Shown: positions 47,272 through 59,047 of the stretch, piece after piece
Layout of the letters: each line of letters begins with the position of its first letter
Position numbering within the stretch: the first letter of the stretch is position 1
Assembly (NCBI RefSeq): GCF_023715585.1
Contig: NZ_JAMBOK010000005.1
Location: 85,269-149,268 of the forward strand
DNA: 64,000 bases
Direction of reading: 5' to 3'
Source: Sporosarcina luteola
GTDB lineage: Bacteria > Bacillota > Bacilli > Bacillales_A > Planococcaceae
Notes under the pieces: model-generated
Database searches by the model: none
What the model was told of the DNA's origin: nothing
Seen by the model: only the letters and a program-made list of their open reading frames with translations
Translations under genes and position numbers: made by a program

Positions 47272-48621
47272 TTGACTGAACAACAGGCCCCTCCATTACT
47301 TAATGAACTATCGAAAAAATTCAAGCCCTCGGATGATGTCGTTCAAACGCCTTTGCAAATAAAAGGCCAATGTGCATTCCTATTCTATGTGAGAACAGTT
47401 GTCGATGGCGATAAGCTGCAACAGACGGTCATCAAACCATTTTTTGAAATGGCTTCCGAAGAAGACTATGCATCGTATATTCTATCTTTGCCGAATCAAA
47501 TCGAAATTCCAGAAATAGATAAACTGCTCATGTTAATAAGTGCCGGCGCTGTGATCGTTGCGATTGATAACCAACTATGTTTACTTGAATTGCGCCTAGT
47601 CAAAAACAACGAAGTGCAGGAAACGACAATGGAACCGACGATTCATGGGCCTCAAAAAGGATTGAGCGAAGACATTGGAACAACGATCAATCTAATTCGG
47701 CAACGGTATCATAGAGCCTCATTAAAAGTCGAAGACATCATTATAGATGATGCGTCTAACATCGCAGTCTCTTTACTTTATGACAGTGATCGGGTCGATC
47801 CGGAAGTGTTGAAAAAGATAAAGAAGGAGCTCGGCAATCTTAAAACCCCATTATTCCAATCAGGGGGAGAGCTGCAACATTTCCTTAACAAAAGTAAATT
47901 CACTCTCTTCCCAACGGCGATGGTAACGGAACGTCCCGACCGCATCGTCTACAACTTAGTTGCCGGCAAGATCGTCATTGCAATCGACGGAAGCCCGAAT
48001 GTCATCGTTGTCCCTGTCATCTTTTTTGATTTCATGGCATCAATGGAAGACAATTACCACGTCTCTGCGATATCAGGATTTACGATATTATTAAGGTATC
48101 TTGGTTTATTCATGTGTATTGTGCTTCCTAGCTTATATATTGCAATGACATCCTATAACCCGGAGATCCTCAGGATTGAGCTGGCCCTCACTGTTGCGGG
48201 AAGTAGGATCGGCGTCCCTTATCCTTCGTTTATCGAAGTGATTTTCATGTTGCTATTTATGGAACTATTGACGGAAGCGAGCATGCGATTACCAAAAGCG
48301 GTGAGCGGAACTGCGACAACAGTCGGCGGCCTCATATTAGGGACTGCAGCGACGGAAGCGGCACTGACGTCAACAATTATGGTCATTATCATTTCGGCAG
48401 TTGCCATTTCCACATTCGTCATCCCGATTAATGAAATGAGTTTTGCGGTGCGGGTTGTCAGGTTGCTATTAATTATTTACACTTCCCTGTTTGGCATGGT
48501 CGGTCTGCTGATCGGGTTTTTAGGCATCATTATGTTTATGGCTAATAAGGATAGCTTAGGCACACCTTATTTGAAGATTCCATGGAAGAGCAAGACCAAT
48601 GAATTGGAAGGTGGACAATAA
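47272..48621 (+). CDS. Spore germination receptor A subunit (GerA family)
   Basis: This 449-residue protein has a soluble N-terminal half (about 1-240) and a C-terminal half with five or so helices. Motifs include RPDRIVYNLVAGKIVIAIDGSPNVIVVPV, VSAISGFTILLRYLGLFMCIVLPSLYIAMTSYNPE and GTATTVGGLILG in outline, all typical of GerA-type subunits in the spore inner membrane. The start is TTG 47272, eight bases after AAGGGAG; a TTG at 47254 lies upstream of that site. The gerB and gerC homologues follow. Confidence 0.9.
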   Translation: MTEQQAPPLLNELSKKFKPSDDVVQTPLQIKGQCAFLFYVRTVVDGDKLQQTVIKPFFEMASEEDYASYILSLPNQIEIPEIDKLLMLISAGAVIVAIDNQLCLLELRLVKNNEVQETTMEPTIHGPQKGLSEDIGTTINLIRQRYHRASLKVEDIIIDDASNIAVSLLYDSDRVDPEVLKKIKKELGNLKTPLFQSGGELQHFLNKSKFTLFPTAMVTERPDRIVYNLVAGKIVIAIDGSPNVIVVPVIFFDFMASMEDNYHVSAISGFTILLRYLGLFMCIVLPSLYIAMTSYNPEILRIELALTVAGSRIGVPYPSFIEVIFMLLFMELLTEASMRLPKAVSGTATTVGGLILGTAATEAALTSTIMVIIISAVAISTFVIPINEMSFAVRVVRLLLIIYTSLFGMVGLLIGFLGIIMFMANKDSLGTPYLKIPWKSKTNELEGGQ

Positions 48622-49740
48622 ATGAGCCGCTTCCTTTTCTATTTGATCATCATTAATATGCTGACAAATATGGTTTCCATAACGCCTAGAATTTTAATTG
48701 CGGGAAGTGCTAAAGGGACAATCCTATCTATGATTGTTGCCCTGATCTTGGGTATCTGGTTGACTTATATCCTCGTCATCCTGTTTAGGTCATTTCCCGG
48801 TCAAGATTTGCCTGAGATCTTACATGCGTATGCTCCGAAATGGATGGCGACGCCCGTTCTCCTTTTTTTAAGTGTAGCCTGGTATGTCGCAGGCCTTTTC
48901 ACAATCATTATCTATACATTTATCATTCTTCGGTTTCTTACGCCTGAAATGTCAATTTACGTAATCGTGTTGACGTTTGCCATTGTCGTCACGTATGGAG
49001 TCTTCATGGCGACAAAAAACATATTATATATGAGTGAAATTATCTTTGTTCTCGTTGTTCCGTTCATCATCTTCATTCAAATAAAAGGTTATATAAGTCC
49101 TGAACTGAATTGGGATTATGTACGTATTGCTCTTATGGAATTTAATCATCTCCCAGACTATGGAGCTCTTACATCGTCCCTTTTCATTGTCGTCGGTACC
49201 GCGAACTTGGTAATTTTCAATCGTGTTTTTTTGAATCTTAAGAAGCTGACAGGTAAAGGGACTGCGCTTCTTGCATTCATTTGCACGTATGTCCTTGCTA
49301 CCACCTATTTCCTTCCGATCGGTTTTGGCGGATTCGATTCCTTGGAAAACGTCCTCTATCCATGGATCATGACAAGTGATTCCATCCGGATGAAATTCGG
49401 GATCATCGAAAGAGTGGTCTTCCTTTTCATCGGCGCCTTTTTAGCACTCGGCGTGGTCAGTATAATTATTCATTGGCATGTGTCCATCCAATTGCTATCG
49501 AGCGTCATTCAATTTAAACGTTTCAAATGGAGAAAATTCAATTTGACGAATCCTTTGATCATGGTTATTTTCTGGGTCGTTGCAATGGTCGTGACAAAAT
49601 CGATTACCGCTGAAGGACTTTTTAAAGCTGTCGAAATGTATGATGACTTCGTCTTGCCTGCACTTCTGCTTTTGCTAGTCGGCAGTTTACTTGTAGCGAA
49701 GAAAGGGGCTGCTTCCAAATGGCGGGAAAGCAAAAAATGA
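48622..49740 (+). CDS. Spore germination receptor B subunit (GerAB, amino acid permease-like)
   Basis: The 372-residue protein has about ten membrane helices with the APC-like GerAB fold (NMLTNMVSITPRILIAGSAKG, then MATKNILYMSEIIFVLVVPF). It likely senses the germinant. The ATG abuts the stop of the A subunit gene, with AAGGTGG upstream. Confidence 0.9.
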   Translation: MSRFLFYLIIINMLTNMVSITPRILIAGSAKGTILSMIVALILGIWLTYILVILFRSFPGQDLPEILHAYAPKWMATPVLLFLSVAWYVAGLFTIIIYTFIILRFLTPEMSIYVIVLTFAIVVTYGVFMATKNILYMSEIIFVLVVPFIIFIQIKGYISPELNWDYVRIALMEFNHLPDYGALTSSLFIVVGTANLVIFNRVFLNLKKLTGKGTALLAFICTYVLATTYFLPIGFGGFDSLENVLYPWIMTSDSIRMKFGIIERVVFLFIGAFLALGVVSIIIHWHVSIQLLSSVIQFKRFKWRKFNLTNPLIMVIFWVVAMVVTKSITAEGLFKAVEMYDDFVLPALLLLLVGSLLVAKKGAASKWRESKK

Positions 49741-50840
49741 TCAAAGGCTTCCTGACCGCTACTCTGTTGCTCGCCTTGCTTCTCCAAGCCGGCTGTGCAT
49801 TCAAGGACATCGACAAAAGGACGTTCGTCGTCGGAATCGGAATTGATCCGTCTGAAAAAGTAAAGAATGGCTTCCGGGTGACATTGAAACTGGCAAAACC
49901 GATTGGTAATGTCAAACAGGAATCCACCCCGACCTATGCCTATATCTCGCATGATGCCGATACCGTTGCAGTCGCCATCCATGAAATGGAGACTCGTGTC
50001 GATACAGTATTGGATTTTGGCCATAACCGGATCATCGTCATGAATAAGGAATTGCTTACAAAGGATCTGGATACTTTCATGGATGCTTTCACCCGGCGCG
50101 GGGATATCCAAATGATCTGCTTCGTTGCTGTAGCCGCAAAGACATCCGAAGAAGTGGTTCGATTTGAACCAACTATTGAAGCGCCTGCATCAATCGCTTT
50201 ATATAACTACTTCGACAATACTGGAACAGAAAGCCCATATGTCGTCACTACGTTTCTTTACGAATTCAGACGGGAAGTTTTGGGGAAAGGGAAAGACACG
50301 GTCCTACCGATCATCGGTGTCGATAAGGACAATCAAGAATTTCATGTCACTAAATCGATTGTCCTTAAATGGGGAGCGAAGCCTGTGGAGTTGACCGCCG
50401 AAGAAACAAAGTATTACAATTCGCTGGTTAACAAAGCTGTCGGGTTCAGTTATAAAATTGAAGAAGACAGCATGTTCCTGGTGCTGAATGTCACTGAAGT
50501 GAAATTCAAATACAAAATCGTCCTGAACGAAGGCGACCCACGGATCGATATGAAGATTGGGATAGTAGGCAATGTCGGTGAATCCAGTCAAAGGCTGAGC
50601 GGGAAGAGTTTGAAGAAATACGATAAATTAGCGGCTGAAGAGATTCAAAAGAAAACAATGGCTTTGTTGACAAAACTTCAAGAAAATAATGTCGATCCAT
50701 TCGGGTTCGGCTTGCATTATCGGGCGACACGACTATCGCGCAAAGGTCTTGATAAAGAATGGGAGGAGCGCATCTATCCCGAAATCAAATTTAATGTCAA
50801 AGTTGATGTTGAACTGCAAAGCACAGGAGCCGTTGAATAA
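49719..50840 (+). CDS. Spore germination receptor C subunit (Ger(x)C lipoprotein)
   Basis: This 373-residue lipoprotein has lipobox LLQAGC near residue 26, then the Ger(x)C domains starting DIDKRTFVVGIGID. It overlaps the B gene by 22 bp. Acylation of the cysteine anchors it on the outer face of the spore inner membrane. Germinant specificity cannot be read from sequence. Met7 (49737) is an alternative start. Confidence 0.9.
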   Translation: MAGKQKMIKGFLTATLLLALLLQAGCAFKDIDKRTFVVGIGIDPSEKVKNGFRVTLKLAKPIGNVKQESTPTYAYISHDADTVAVAIHEMETRVDTVLDFGHNRIIVMNKELLTKDLDTFMDAFTRRGDIQMICFVAVAAKTSEEVVRFEPTIEAPASIALYNYFDNTGTESPYVVTTFLYEFRREVLGKGKDTVLPIIGVDKDNQEFHVTKSIVLKWGAKPVELTAEETKYYNSLVNKAVGFSYKIEEDSMFLVLNVTEVKFKYKIVLNEGDPRIDMKIGIVGNVGESSQRLSGKSLKKYDKLAAEEIQKKTMALLTKLQENNVDPFGFGLHYRATRLSRKGLDKEWEERIYPEIKFNVKVDVELQSTGAVE

Positions 50841-50904
50841 ACGACATATATTTCGTGAAGACCGCCTAAAGTTAGAGATGAATAGTACATTTATCAAGTT
50901 AAAT

Positions 50905-50945
50905 AGGGAGTGTCACAGAATTTTTTCTGGGACACCCCCTTTTTT
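50905..50945. terminator. Bidirectional terminator between the ger and pur operons
   Basis: Bases 50905-50920 pair with 50925-50940 with three mismatches, and Ts follow on the plus strand. It serves the ger operon and, in the other orientation, the end of the pur operon. Confidence 0.85.
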
Positions 50946-52204
50946 CATTTACTTTGGAATGCGCGCCAGCCGATATCCGTCCGGTAGAAAAAGCCATTCC
51001 ATTCGACTTGATTCAATTGATTGTAAACCTGGTCACGTGCTTCTTCCAATGTTTCCGCTTTTGCTGCAGCAAGCAGGACGCGCCCACCGTTGCCGACAAA
51101 ATAGTCGTCTTCGGCTTTTGTTCCTGCATGGAAGATTTCGAGGCCGTTGAGTAGGTTTAGATCGGGCAGCCGCGCACCATTCACCACATCGCCTGGATAG
51201 CGGTCGGCCGCGATGACAACGCCGAACATTGCGTTATTATGCCATTTCAATTCAAATGGCTGTTTATTCATAAGCGCCATCATGAATTCACCGAAGTCCG
51301 ACGCCAATCTTGGCAGCACAACCTGTGTTTCCGGATCGCCGAAGCGTGCGTTGAACTCGATCACTTTCGGTCCTTCTTTCGTTAAAATAAGACCCGCGTA
51401 AAGAATTCCCGTGAACGGCGCCCCTTCTTCCATCATAGCGCGAACTGTTGGAACAACGACTTTTTCGTACGCTTCTTCGATGACATGCTCCGGAATATGC
51501 GGAACCGGAGAGTAGGCGCCCATCCCGCCGGTGTTTGGCCCTCTATCGCCATCATACGCACGCTTATGATCTTGCGCGATGACCATCGGATAGATTTGCC
51601 CGTCGTGGACAAATGACATATACGAGAACTCTTCCCCGTCGAGGAATTCCTCGATGACGACGCGGGAGGAGGATTCACCGAACCGTTGATTGCCGATCAT
51701 ATCTTCAACCGCATAAAGCGCTTCTTCAACAGTCATCGCAACGATGACACCTTTTCCAGCTGCCAGTCCGTCCGCTTTCACGACGATCGGCGCTCCTTGC
51801 TGACGGATGAATGCCTTAGCCTTTTCAGCGTCCGTGAACGTCCCGTATGCTGCCGTCGGGATATCGTATTTGGTCATTAATTCTTTCGCGAAAGACTTGC
51901 TTCCCTCAATTTGAGCAGCAGCCTTCGTCGGTCCGAAAATCAGCAAGCCTTTGTCGGAGAAAAAATCGACAATCCCTTCCGCCAATGGCTGCTCGGGACC
52001 GACAAATGTCAAGTCAATCTGTTGTTCAATCGCAAATGAAGCGAGCGCATCGAAATCAGTCCCATTGATCCCGATACATTCCGCATCGTTCCTCATGCCG
52101 TCGTTACCCGGTGCGACATACACTTTTGAAACGGACGGCGAGTCGTTGAACTGCTTTGCAATTGCGTGTTCCCGACCGCCACTGCCGATGACGAGTACTT
52201 TCAT
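50945..52204 (-). CDS. purD: Phosphoribosylamine-glycine ligase
   Basis: This 419-residue ATP-grasp enzyme makes GAR in purine synthesis. Key segments are VLVIGSGGREHAIA, GPEQPLAEGI, KADGLAAGKGV, EEFLDGEEFS, RGPNTGGMGAYSP and EFNARFGDPETQ. The start is ATG 52204, nine bases after GGAG; a TTG six codons upstream is less likely. It is the last gene of the operon. Confidence 0.96.
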   Translation of the reverse strand: MKVLVIGSGGREHAIAKQFNDSPSVSKVYVAPGNDGMRNDAECIGINGTDFDALASFAIEQQIDLTFVGPEQPLAEGIVDFFSDKGLLIFGPTKAAAQIEGSKSFAKELMTKYDIPTAAYGTFTDAEKAKAFIRQQGAPIVVKADGLAAGKGVIVAMTVEEALYAVEDMIGNQRFGESSSRVVIEEFLDGEEFSYMSFVHDGQIYPMVIAQDHKRAYDGDRGPNTGGMGAYSPVPHIPEHVIEEAYEKVVVPTVRAMMEEGAPFTGILYAGLILTKEGPKVIEFNARFGDPETQVVLPRLASDFGEFMMALMNKQPFELKWHNNAMFGVVIAADRYPGDVVNGARLPDLNLLNGLEIFHAGTKAEDDYFVGNGGRVLLAAAKAETLEEARDQVYNQLNQVEWNGFFYRTDIGWRAFQSK

Positions 52205-52222
52205 CTGTATCTTCTCCTTCAA

Positions 52223-53758
52223 TCAATGTTTGAAATGACGTACGCCAGTGAACACCATCGCTATGCCATATTCATTCGCCTTCTTGATGGAATCCTCATC
52301 TTTCACGGATCCCCCAGGCTGGATAATCGCCGTAATGCCTGCTTTTGCTGCAGCTTCCACGGTATCGTCCATCGGGAAGAATGCATCTGAAGCTAGCGCT
52401 GCACCTTTCGCACGTTCACCTGCTTGCGTCAATGCAATTCCTGCAGCTCCTACACGGTTCATCTGCCCCGCTCCGACGCCAAGCGTCCTTTGCGAATCCG
52501 ACACGACAATCGCATTCGACTTCACATGCTTGACGACCGCCCAACCGAGTTTCAGCGCTTCCCATTCCGCTTCTGTCGGCTCACGGCCCGTTGCGACGCG
52601 GATGTCCGCATCATCGAATCCATAAGTATCCGGCTGTTGCATGAGAAGGCCGCCTTCAACTGAAACTGTATTCCAAGCATCTTTTGTATGCTGTTCAAAC
52701 GGAATCGTCAATAAGCGGATGTTCTTCTTCTTTGTCAAAACTTCTTTTGCTTCATCCGTGAAGGACGGTGCGATGATGATCTCAAGGAAGATGCCTGAAA
52801 GCTGTTCTGCTGTTTTCACATCCACTTCACGGTTCAAGGCGATGATGCCTCCGAAGATGGAGACCGGGTCGGCTTCGTATGCTTTATTGAACGCTTCGGT
52901 GATTGTTTCGCCCACACCTACTCCGCAAGGATTCATATGTTTCACTGCCACCGCTGCCGGTTGGTTGAATTCCTTGACGATCTGGATGGCTGCGTTCGCG
53001 TCTTGGATATTGTTATAGGAAAGCTCTTTGCCGTGCAATTGCTCCGCATTTGCGATGGAGAAGTCCGAACCGAGCGGACGGCTGTAGAACGCCGCCTTCT
53101 GATGTGGGTTTTCGCCGTAGCGGAGCGGCTGTTTCAACTCGTATGTAAATGTCACTTGCTCAGGGAATTGTTCGCCTGAAAGGTCTGTCAAGTAACCTGA
53201 AATGAGCGCATCATACGCTGCTGTATGGCGGAACACTTTCGCTGCGAGACGACGGCGCGTATCCAGTGTTGTCTGCCCTTCCGTTTGCAGCTCTTCAAGC
53301 ACTTGGCCGTAGTCCGCCGAATCGACGATTACCGTGACGTAGGCGTGGTTTTTCGCGGATGCGCGTAGCATTGCCGGTCCGCCGATATCAATGTTCTCAA
53401 TAGCGTCTTCGACGGAAACGTCAGGCTTCGAAATTGTTTCTTTGAATGGATAAAGGTTCACGCAGACAATATGGATCGGCTGAATGCCGTGCTCGCTCAT
53501 TTGCGCTTGGTGCGCTTCGTCGTCCTGCTTTGCTAGAAGTCCGCCGTGGATCATCGGGTTGAGTGTTTTGACACGGCCTTCCATAATTTCAGGGAAGCTC
53601 GTCACTTCGTCGACCGCCGTCACCGCGACGCCGTTCTCCTTCAGATGTTTCATTGTTCCGCCGGTTGACAGAATTTCATAGTCAAGCGCTTCTAGTGCTT
53701 TAGCGAATCCCAAGACTCCGTTTTTGTCTGAGACGCTGAGCAATGCCCGTTTTTTCAC
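52223..53758 (-). CDS. purH: Bifunctional AICAR transformylase/IMP cyclohydrolase
   Basis: This 511-residue enzyme performs the last two steps of IMP synthesis. The N-terminal MGS-like cyclohydrolase (about 1-190) has [12 protein letters not shown] and the [13 protein letters not shown] loop. The C-terminal transformylase shows [13 protein letters not shown] and [12 protein letters not shown]. It starts at GTG with GGAGGGG upstream and overlaps purN by four bases. Confidence 0.96.
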   Translation of the reverse strand: MKKRALLSVSDKNGVLGFAKALEALDYEILSTGGTMKHLKENGVAVTAVDEVTSFPEIMEGRVKTLNPMIHGGLLAKQDDEAHQAQMSEHGIQPIHIVCVNLYPFKETISKPDVSVEDAIENIDIGGPAMLRASAKNHAYVTVIVDSADYGQVLEELQTEGQTTLDTRRRLAAKVFRHTAAYDALISGYLTDLSGEQFPEQVTFTYELKQPLRYGENPHQKAAFYSRPLGSDFSIANAEQLHGKELSYNNIQDANAAIQIVKEFNQPAAVAVKHMNPCGVGVGETITEAFNKAYEADPVSIFGGIIALNREVDVKTAEQLSGIFLEIIIAPSFTDEAKEVLTKKKNIRLLTIPFEQHTKDAWNTVSVEGGLLMQQPDTYGFDDADIRVATGREPTEAEWEALKLGWAVVKHVKSNAIVVSDSQRTLGVGAGQMNRVGAAGIALTQAGERAKGAALASDAFFPMDDTVEAAAKAGITAIIQPGGSVKDEDSIKKANEYGIAMVFTGVRHFKH

Positions 53759-54345
53759 GAATGAACCCCTCCGTTTGTTAAAATCAACTTCTGCAATGTT
53801 TCTTTATAAAGTACATGCTCCACCATATGGATCGCCTCAGCAGTCTTCACCGCATCCCCTTCCACGACAGGAACCGCCACTTGCGCAAGGATCGGACCCG
53901 TATCCATCCCTTCATCGACAAGATGGACAGTAACTCCAGTCAGTTTCACACCGTGGGCGATCGCCTGCCCAATTGCGTCTTTTCCCGGGAATGAAGGGAG
54001 CAGCGACGGGTGGATATTGACGATGCGTGAAGGATAAGCGGCCAACAACGTCGGTCCGATGAGCCGCATATATCCCGCAAGCACAATCCATTCGACATCT
54101 TCTTCATGCAAAATCCCGAGCAATGCTTCCTCATACGCTTGCTTCGACGGGAAGGCTTTCGGCTCCAATGCGACAACTCGGATATCCGTCTTCCTTGCCC
54201 GCTCCACAACGAACGATGCGGGTTTGTCTGTCATAACGAGGACGATTTCCGCGTCCAATTCACCTTCGCGGCATGCGTTTTCAAGCGCCTCATAGTTGCT
54301 GCCGCTGCCGGAAGCGAACACCGCGATTCTTGCTTTTTCCTTCAT
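53755..54345 (-). CDS. purN: Phosphoribosylglycinamide formyltransferase
   Basis: This 196-residue folate-dependent GAR transformylase has [38 protein letters not shown] and the catalytic Asp in [12 protein letters not shown]. It overlaps both purM and purH by four bases (ATGA/GTGA coupling). Confidence 0.96.
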   Translation of the reverse strand: MKEKARIAVFASGSGSNYEALENACREGELDAEIVLVMTDKPASFVVERARKTDIRVVALEPKAFPSKQAYEEALLGILHEEDVEWIVLAGYMRLIGPTLLAAYPSRIVNIHPSLLPSFPGKDAIGQAIAHGVKLTGVTVHLVDEGMDTGPILAQVAVPVVEGDAVKTAEAIHMVEHVLYKETLQKLILTNGGVHS

Positions 54346-55400
54346 TCTGCCAAACTCCCATCATGGCTACCGTTGAAAACGACTCCCGTTCCACTTATGA
54401 CACGACCGATTTCAAAAGCGTCTTCACCGTGCTCTGCAGCGATTTGAATTGCGCGTTTCGCTTGGTCAGCAGGAAGTGCGATGACAAATCCGATTCCCAT
54501 ATTGAAGACACTGTACAGATCTTTATCGAGGAGATTGCCTTTCTCCTTCAGCATTTTAAAGACTGGCAATACAGGCCACGACCCGAGATCGACTTCAACG
54601 CCGAATCCTTCCCTGAACATCCTCGGGAGGTTTTCATAAAAGCCGCCGCCCGTAATATGCCCCATTGAATGGACGTCAAGCTCCTCATGGATTTGCATGA
54701 CAGGCTTCGCATAGATTTTCGTCGGTTCAAGCAAAGCAGCTCCAACCTTGCCAAGCTCCTCGAACCCAGCGATATACTCGTCCAGCTTATACCCTTGCTC
54801 TTCCAGGACGATTTGGCGGACGAGCGAGAATCCGTTCGAGTGGATACCGCTTGAAGCGATGCCGACAAGCACATCCCCTTCAGCAACTTTTTCCCCTGTA
54901 ACGACTTTGCTCTTTTCGCATGCTCCGACCGCAAATCCCGCCAAATCATATTCCTCGACATCATAAAGCCCCGGCATTTCAGCCGTCTCACCGCCGATCA
55001 ACGCCGCACCCGACTGCACGCAGCCGTCCGCGATTCCCTTTACGATCGCCTCGACCTTTTCAGGAACCGCTTTCCCAAGTGCAATATAGTCCAAGAAATA
55101 AAGTGGCTCCGCACCTTGGGCAACGATATCATTGACACACATCGCCACACAGTCGATGCCGATCGTATCGTGCTTATCCGCCATGAACGCCAATTTCAAT
55201 TTCGTGCCGACGCCGTCCGTGCCGGAAATGAGCACAGGCTCTTTGTAAGTAAGCTCCGAAAGATCGAACATCCCTCCGAAACCGCCGAATGCACCTGCAA
55301 CGCCTTTGCGCGCCGTACGCGCCACATGCGACTTCATCCGTTCAACCGATTCATACCCCGCCTCGATATTCACTCCCGCTTTTTCATACGCCTTTGACAT
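54342..55400 (-). CDS. purM: Phosphoribosylformylglycinamidine cyclo-ligase
   Basis: This 352-residue AIR synthetase has the PurM ATP-binding fold: [54 protein letters not shown] and [20 protein letters not shown] precedes the ATG. Confidence 0.96.
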   Translation of the reverse strand: MSKAYEKAGVNIEAGYESVERMKSHVARTARKGVAGAFGGFGGMFDLSELTYKEPVLISGTDGVGTKLKLAFMADKHDTIGIDCVAMCVNDIVAQGAEPLYFLDYIALGKAVPEKVEAIVKGIADGCVQSGAALIGGETAEMPGLYDVEEYDLAGFAVGACEKSKVVTGEKVAEGDVLVGIASSGIHSNGFSLVRQIVLEEQGYKLDEYIAGFEELGKVGAALLEPTKIYAKPVMQIHEELDVHSMGHITGGGFYENLPRMFREGFGVEVDLGSWPVLPVFKMLKEKGNLLDKDLYSVFNMGIGFVIALPADQAKRAIQIAAEHGEDAFEIGRVISGTGVVFNGSHDGSLAE

Positions 55401-55412
55401 GGAAGTTCCTCC

Positions 55413-56840
55413 TTATCGCCCGATTTCTTTTTCGTGCGGCAATACTGTATCCGCATAGATTTCCGTCGGGTATTCACCCGTAAAGCACGCAAGACATTGT
55501 CCGCAGTTTTTCATTTCAGACGGTCTGCCGATCGCATTCAGCATTCCTTCCGCCGATAGGAATGTCAGTGAATCCGCGCCAATCAATTCCCGCACTTCAT
55601 CCACAGAACGCCCTGTTGCAATCAATTCGGAATCCGTACTGATGTCAACTCCATAGAAGCAAGGGCTGACGAGCGGGGGTGCTGCAATGACAACGTGCAC
55701 CTCTTTCGCGCCAGCATCCCTCAGCATTTTGACGATCCGTCTCGAAGTCGTCCCGCGGACAATTGAGTCATCCACCATTACAACCCGCTTCCCTTCGACG
55801 ACTTGATGAACCGGAGAAAGCTTCATCTTCACGCCTCTTTCGCGCATCGCCTGCGTCGGTTGGATGAACGTCCTGCCGACATACCTGTTCTTAATCAGTC
55901 CGAGTTCGTACGGAATGCCGCTTGCCTCGGAAAATCCGATCGCTGCAGAAATGCTTGAATCCGGAACACCCGTCACGACATCCGCCTCGATGTTGACTTC
56001 CCTTGCAAGCTGCTTGCCGCACCGTTTCCTCGCCATATGGATATTAATGCCGTCGATGTCCGAATCCGGTCTTGAAAAATAGACATATTCCATCGAGCAG
56101 ATCGCCCGGTCCGCAGCTTCCGCGAACTGGTAGGAATGCAACCCTTTATCGTTGATGACGATCAACTCGCCCGGTTCAACCGAACGGATTGTTTCCGCGC
56201 CGATCAAGTCAAACGCGCATGTTTCAGATGCAACGACCCATGCATCTCCGAGTTTCCCTAGAGACAATGGCCGCAATCCGTTCGGATCCTGTGCGACGAG
56301 CAACCCATCCTCTGTTAAAATAACGAATGCAAACGCGCCTTTTAACATCGACAGCGCCTTTTTCACCCGGTCCCGCTGCGTCAAAGAACCGCTGCCGCTC
56401 CGTTTAATCAAATGGGCTAGCACTTCCGTATCGGAAGTCGTTTGAAAGATGCTTCCTTGCTTTTCAAGACTCTCTTTCAAATCCTTGGCGTTAATCAAAT
56501 TGCCGTTATGCGCAATCGCCAAACTGCCTGTCATGGAACGGAAGACGAGCGGCTGCACGTTTTCCGCGCCCCGCCCCTCCTCCGTCGTGTAACGGACTTG
56601 GCCGATTGCCGACCGTCCCGTCAAGCTTTTCAGTGCGTCACCGGAGAACACATCATTCACAAGGCCTTCCCCTTTAACGACATGAAACCCTTTGCCATTT
56701 TTCGTTACAATGCCTGCACCTTCCTGCCCGCGGTGCTGCAGCGCATGCAAGCCGTAATAGCTCAGTTGCGCCGCATCTTCATGGCCCCAAATGCCGAACA
56801 CGCCGCATTCTTCGTTCAGGCCTCTGAGTTCAGCAAGCAT
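55413..56840 (-). CDS. purF: Amidophosphoribosyltransferase
   Basis: This 475-residue enzyme catalyses the first committed step. An 11-residue propeptide [11 protein letters not shown] precedes the catalytic Cys12 of the Ntn-glutaminase domain ([13 protein letters not shown]). The phosphoribosyltransferase motif is [14 protein letters not shown]. Late cysteines ([14 protein letters not shown]) match the 4Fe-4S type of Bacillus PurF. The ATG at 56840 follows AAAGGGG by seven bases and lies inside purL (25-bp overlap). Confidence 0.96.
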   Translation of the reverse strand: MLAELRGLNEECGVFGIWGHEDAAQLSYYGLHALQHRGQEGAGIVTKNGKGFHVVKGEGLVNDVFSGDALKSLTGRSAIGQVRYTTEEGRGAENVQPLVFRSMTGSLAIAHNGNLINAKDLKESLEKQGSIFQTTSDTEVLAHLIKRSGSGSLTQRDRVKKALSMLKGAFAFVILTEDGLLVAQDPNGLRPLSLGKLGDAWVVASETCAFDLIGAETIRSVEPGELIVINDKGLHSYQFAEAADRAICSMEYVYFSRPDSDIDGINIHMARKRCGKQLAREVNIEADVVTGVPDSSISAAIGFSEASGIPYELGLIKNRYVGRTFIQPTQAMRERGVKMKLSPVHQVVEGKRVVMVDDSIVRGTTSRRIVKMLRDAGAKEVHVVIAAPPLVSPCFYGVDISTDSELIATGRSVDEVRELIGADSLTFLSAEGMLNAIGRPSEMKNCGQCLACFTGEYPTEIYADTVLPHEKEIGR

Positions 56841-59047
56841 GGAATTGCCCCTTTCCAAGCGGAACGGAATTCTTCCACCGTCCCATCAATCAAAACCGCA
56901 TCGTTATCGCCAGTAATGACGATTCTATCTTGATCGGTCACTGTACCGATTTTCACTGCATCCGTTACAATCGCTTCAAAAGCAGTCATAAGTTCTTCTT
57001 TTACCGTTACAAGGAAGCGGGATTGCGTCTCACTGAATAACGCCGTCACCGCAGAACCCGTCAAAGTCACTTCCGCGCCGAGACCTTCCGCGTCAAATGC
57101 CTTCTCGCAAAGTGCAATAGCGAAACCGCCTTCCGACAAATCAGTAGCCGACTGGACGAGTCTGCTTTGGATCGCTTTCAAAAGCGCTTGTTGGCGAGTT
57201 GCTTCTATTTCCAAATCAATAGCAGGCGCTTTCCCGAAAATCCTGCCATGAATCATTTGCTGAAGTTCACTTCCGCCAAATTCCGCTTCCGCTTCACCAA
57301 TCAAGTAAATTGCGTCGCCTGCCTGTTTAAAGGAAGTCGTCGTCACTTGCGACAGATCATGCACGAGACCAACCAATCCCATCGTCGGTGTCGGGTAGAC
57401 TGGAACTCCGTTCACTTCATTTGACATCGACACGTTTCCGCCGATGATCGGGGCATTTAACGTACGGCACGCTGCTGCAATGCCATCAGCCGACTTCTCA
57501 ATCTGCCAGAATACTTCCGGCTTGTCCGGACTTCCGAAGTTCAAGCAATCCGTAGCCGCGATCGGTTCCGCACCTGAACATACTAGATTACGAGCTGCTT
57601 CTGCAACTGCAATCTTCCCGCCCGTTTCAGGATCGAGGTAAATATAGCGGGAGTTGCAATCCGCAGTCATTGCAAGTCCTTTATTCGTTCCGCGGACACG
57701 GATCACACCTGCTGAAGAACCTGGCGCTACGACCGTATTCGTTCTTGCTTGCGAATCGAATTGGCTGTACACCCACTCTTTCGACGCGATTGTCGGACGT
57801 TGCAATAACGTTGACAATGTCTCTTTCAAATCTTCGACAGCCGGCTCTTCATTTTCCATCGCCTGGAACTCCCTGAAGTAGGCTGGCTCTTCCGACTTTT
57901 TATAATAAACAGGTGCGTCTTCCGCAAGAATGTCCGCTAAAATCTCAGCAACGACCTCACCTTTATGTGTAAGGCGAAGCATTTTGTCATCTGTTACTTC
58001 CCCGATTGCCACCGCTTCAAGTCCGTATTTCTTGCACAAGTCGATGATCTCCTGCTCACGTCCTTGCTTCACGACGACGAGCATCCGCTCCTGCGACTCG
58101 GAAAGCATCATTTCATACGCAGTCATGCCTTCTTCGCGCTGCGGAACGAGATCCAAGTTCAACTCCACACCATAGCCCGCTTTCGAAGCCATTTCCGCTG
58201 ACGAGGAAGTGAGTCCTGCTGCACCCATGTCCTGGATTCCGATCAATGCATCAGATTTAACCCACTCTAGGCAAGCTTCCATAAGCAGCTTCTCAAGATA
58301 CGGGTCACCCGCCTGCATGACCGGCAGCTCTGCCTCTTTATCGACCGCAACTTCAGAAGATGACATCGTCGCTCCGTGGATTCCATCACGGCCCGTCTTC
58401 GCGCCGACGTACAACACCGTATTGCCGACACCCGATGCAAGGCCTTTCTGGATATCTTCATGATTCAACAAGCCGACAGCCATCGCATTGACTAGTGGAC
58501 GCTTCGAATAGCAATTATCGAACTGGACTTCGCCTGCAACCGTCGGAATGCCGATCGTATTCCCGTAGCTCGCAATCCCCGCAACCGCCTGTTCGAATAA
58601 ATAACGATCTCGCTCATCCGTCAAATCACCGAAACGCATGGAGTTCACAAGCGCTACTGGACGCGCCCCCATCGAGAAGACGTCACGGATGATACCGCCC
58701 GCACCTGTTGCTGCACCGATGAATGGCTCGATAGCAGATGGGGAGTTATGCGATTCCATTTTAAAGACCGCAGCCTGGTTATCCCCGATGTCAACGATCC
58801 CCGCACCTTCCCCAGGACCTTGCAAGACGCGTGCGCCTTCTGTCGGGAATTTGCGCAATACGGGCTTCGAGCTTTTATAAGAACAATGCTCCGACCACAT
58901 CGCCGAGAACAATCCAGTTTCCGTATAATTCGGAAGACGTCCGATCATCTCGACTGCACGATCGAACTCCTCATCGGTCATTCCCATTTGGCGATACAGT
59001 TTTTCATCTTTGATTTGCTGAGCTGTAGGTTCATGCATGGTTGACAT
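56816..59047 (-). CDS. purL: FGAM synthase subunit PurL
   Basis: The 743-residue synthetase subunit works with PurS and PurQ. It contains [64 protein letters not shown] and two PurM-like repeats. This is the short Gram-positive form. The start is ATG 59047 with GGAG eight bases upstream; it overlaps purQ by 17 bp. Confidence 0.96.
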   Translation of the reverse strand: MSTMHEPTAQQIKDEKLYRQMGMTDEEFDRAVEMIGRLPNYTETGLFSAMWSEHCSYKSSKPVLRKFPTEGARVLQGPGEGAGIVDIGDNQAAVFKMESHNSPSAIEPFIGAATGAGGIIRDVFSMGARPVALVNSMRFGDLTDERDRYLFEQAVAGIASYGNTIGIPTVAGEVQFDNCYSKRPLVNAMAVGLLNHEDIQKGLASGVGNTVLYVGAKTGRDGIHGATMSSSEVAVDKEAELPVMQAGDPYLEKLLMEACLEWVKSDALIGIQDMGAAGLTSSSAEMASKAGYGVELNLDLVPQREEGMTAYEMMLSESQERMLVVVKQGREQEIIDLCKKYGLEAVAIGEVTDDKMLRLTHKGEVVAEILADILAEDAPVYYKKSEEPAYFREFQAMENEEPAVEDLKETLSTLLQRPTIASKEWVYSQFDSQARTNTVVAPGSSAGVIRVRGTNKGLAMTADCNSRYIYLDPETGGKIAVAEAARNLVCSGAEPIAATDCLNFGSPDKPEVFWQIEKSADGIAAACRTLNAPIIGGNVSMSNEVNGVPVYPTPTMGLVGLVHDLSQVTTTSFKQAGDAIYLIGEAEAEFGGSELQQMIHGRIFGKAPAIDLEIEATRQQALLKAIQSRLVQSATDLSEGGFAIALCEKAFDAEGLGAEVTLTGSAVTALFSETQSRFLVTVKEELMTAFEAIVTDAVKIGTVTDQDRIVITGDNDAVLIDGTVEEFRSAWKGAIPCLLNSEA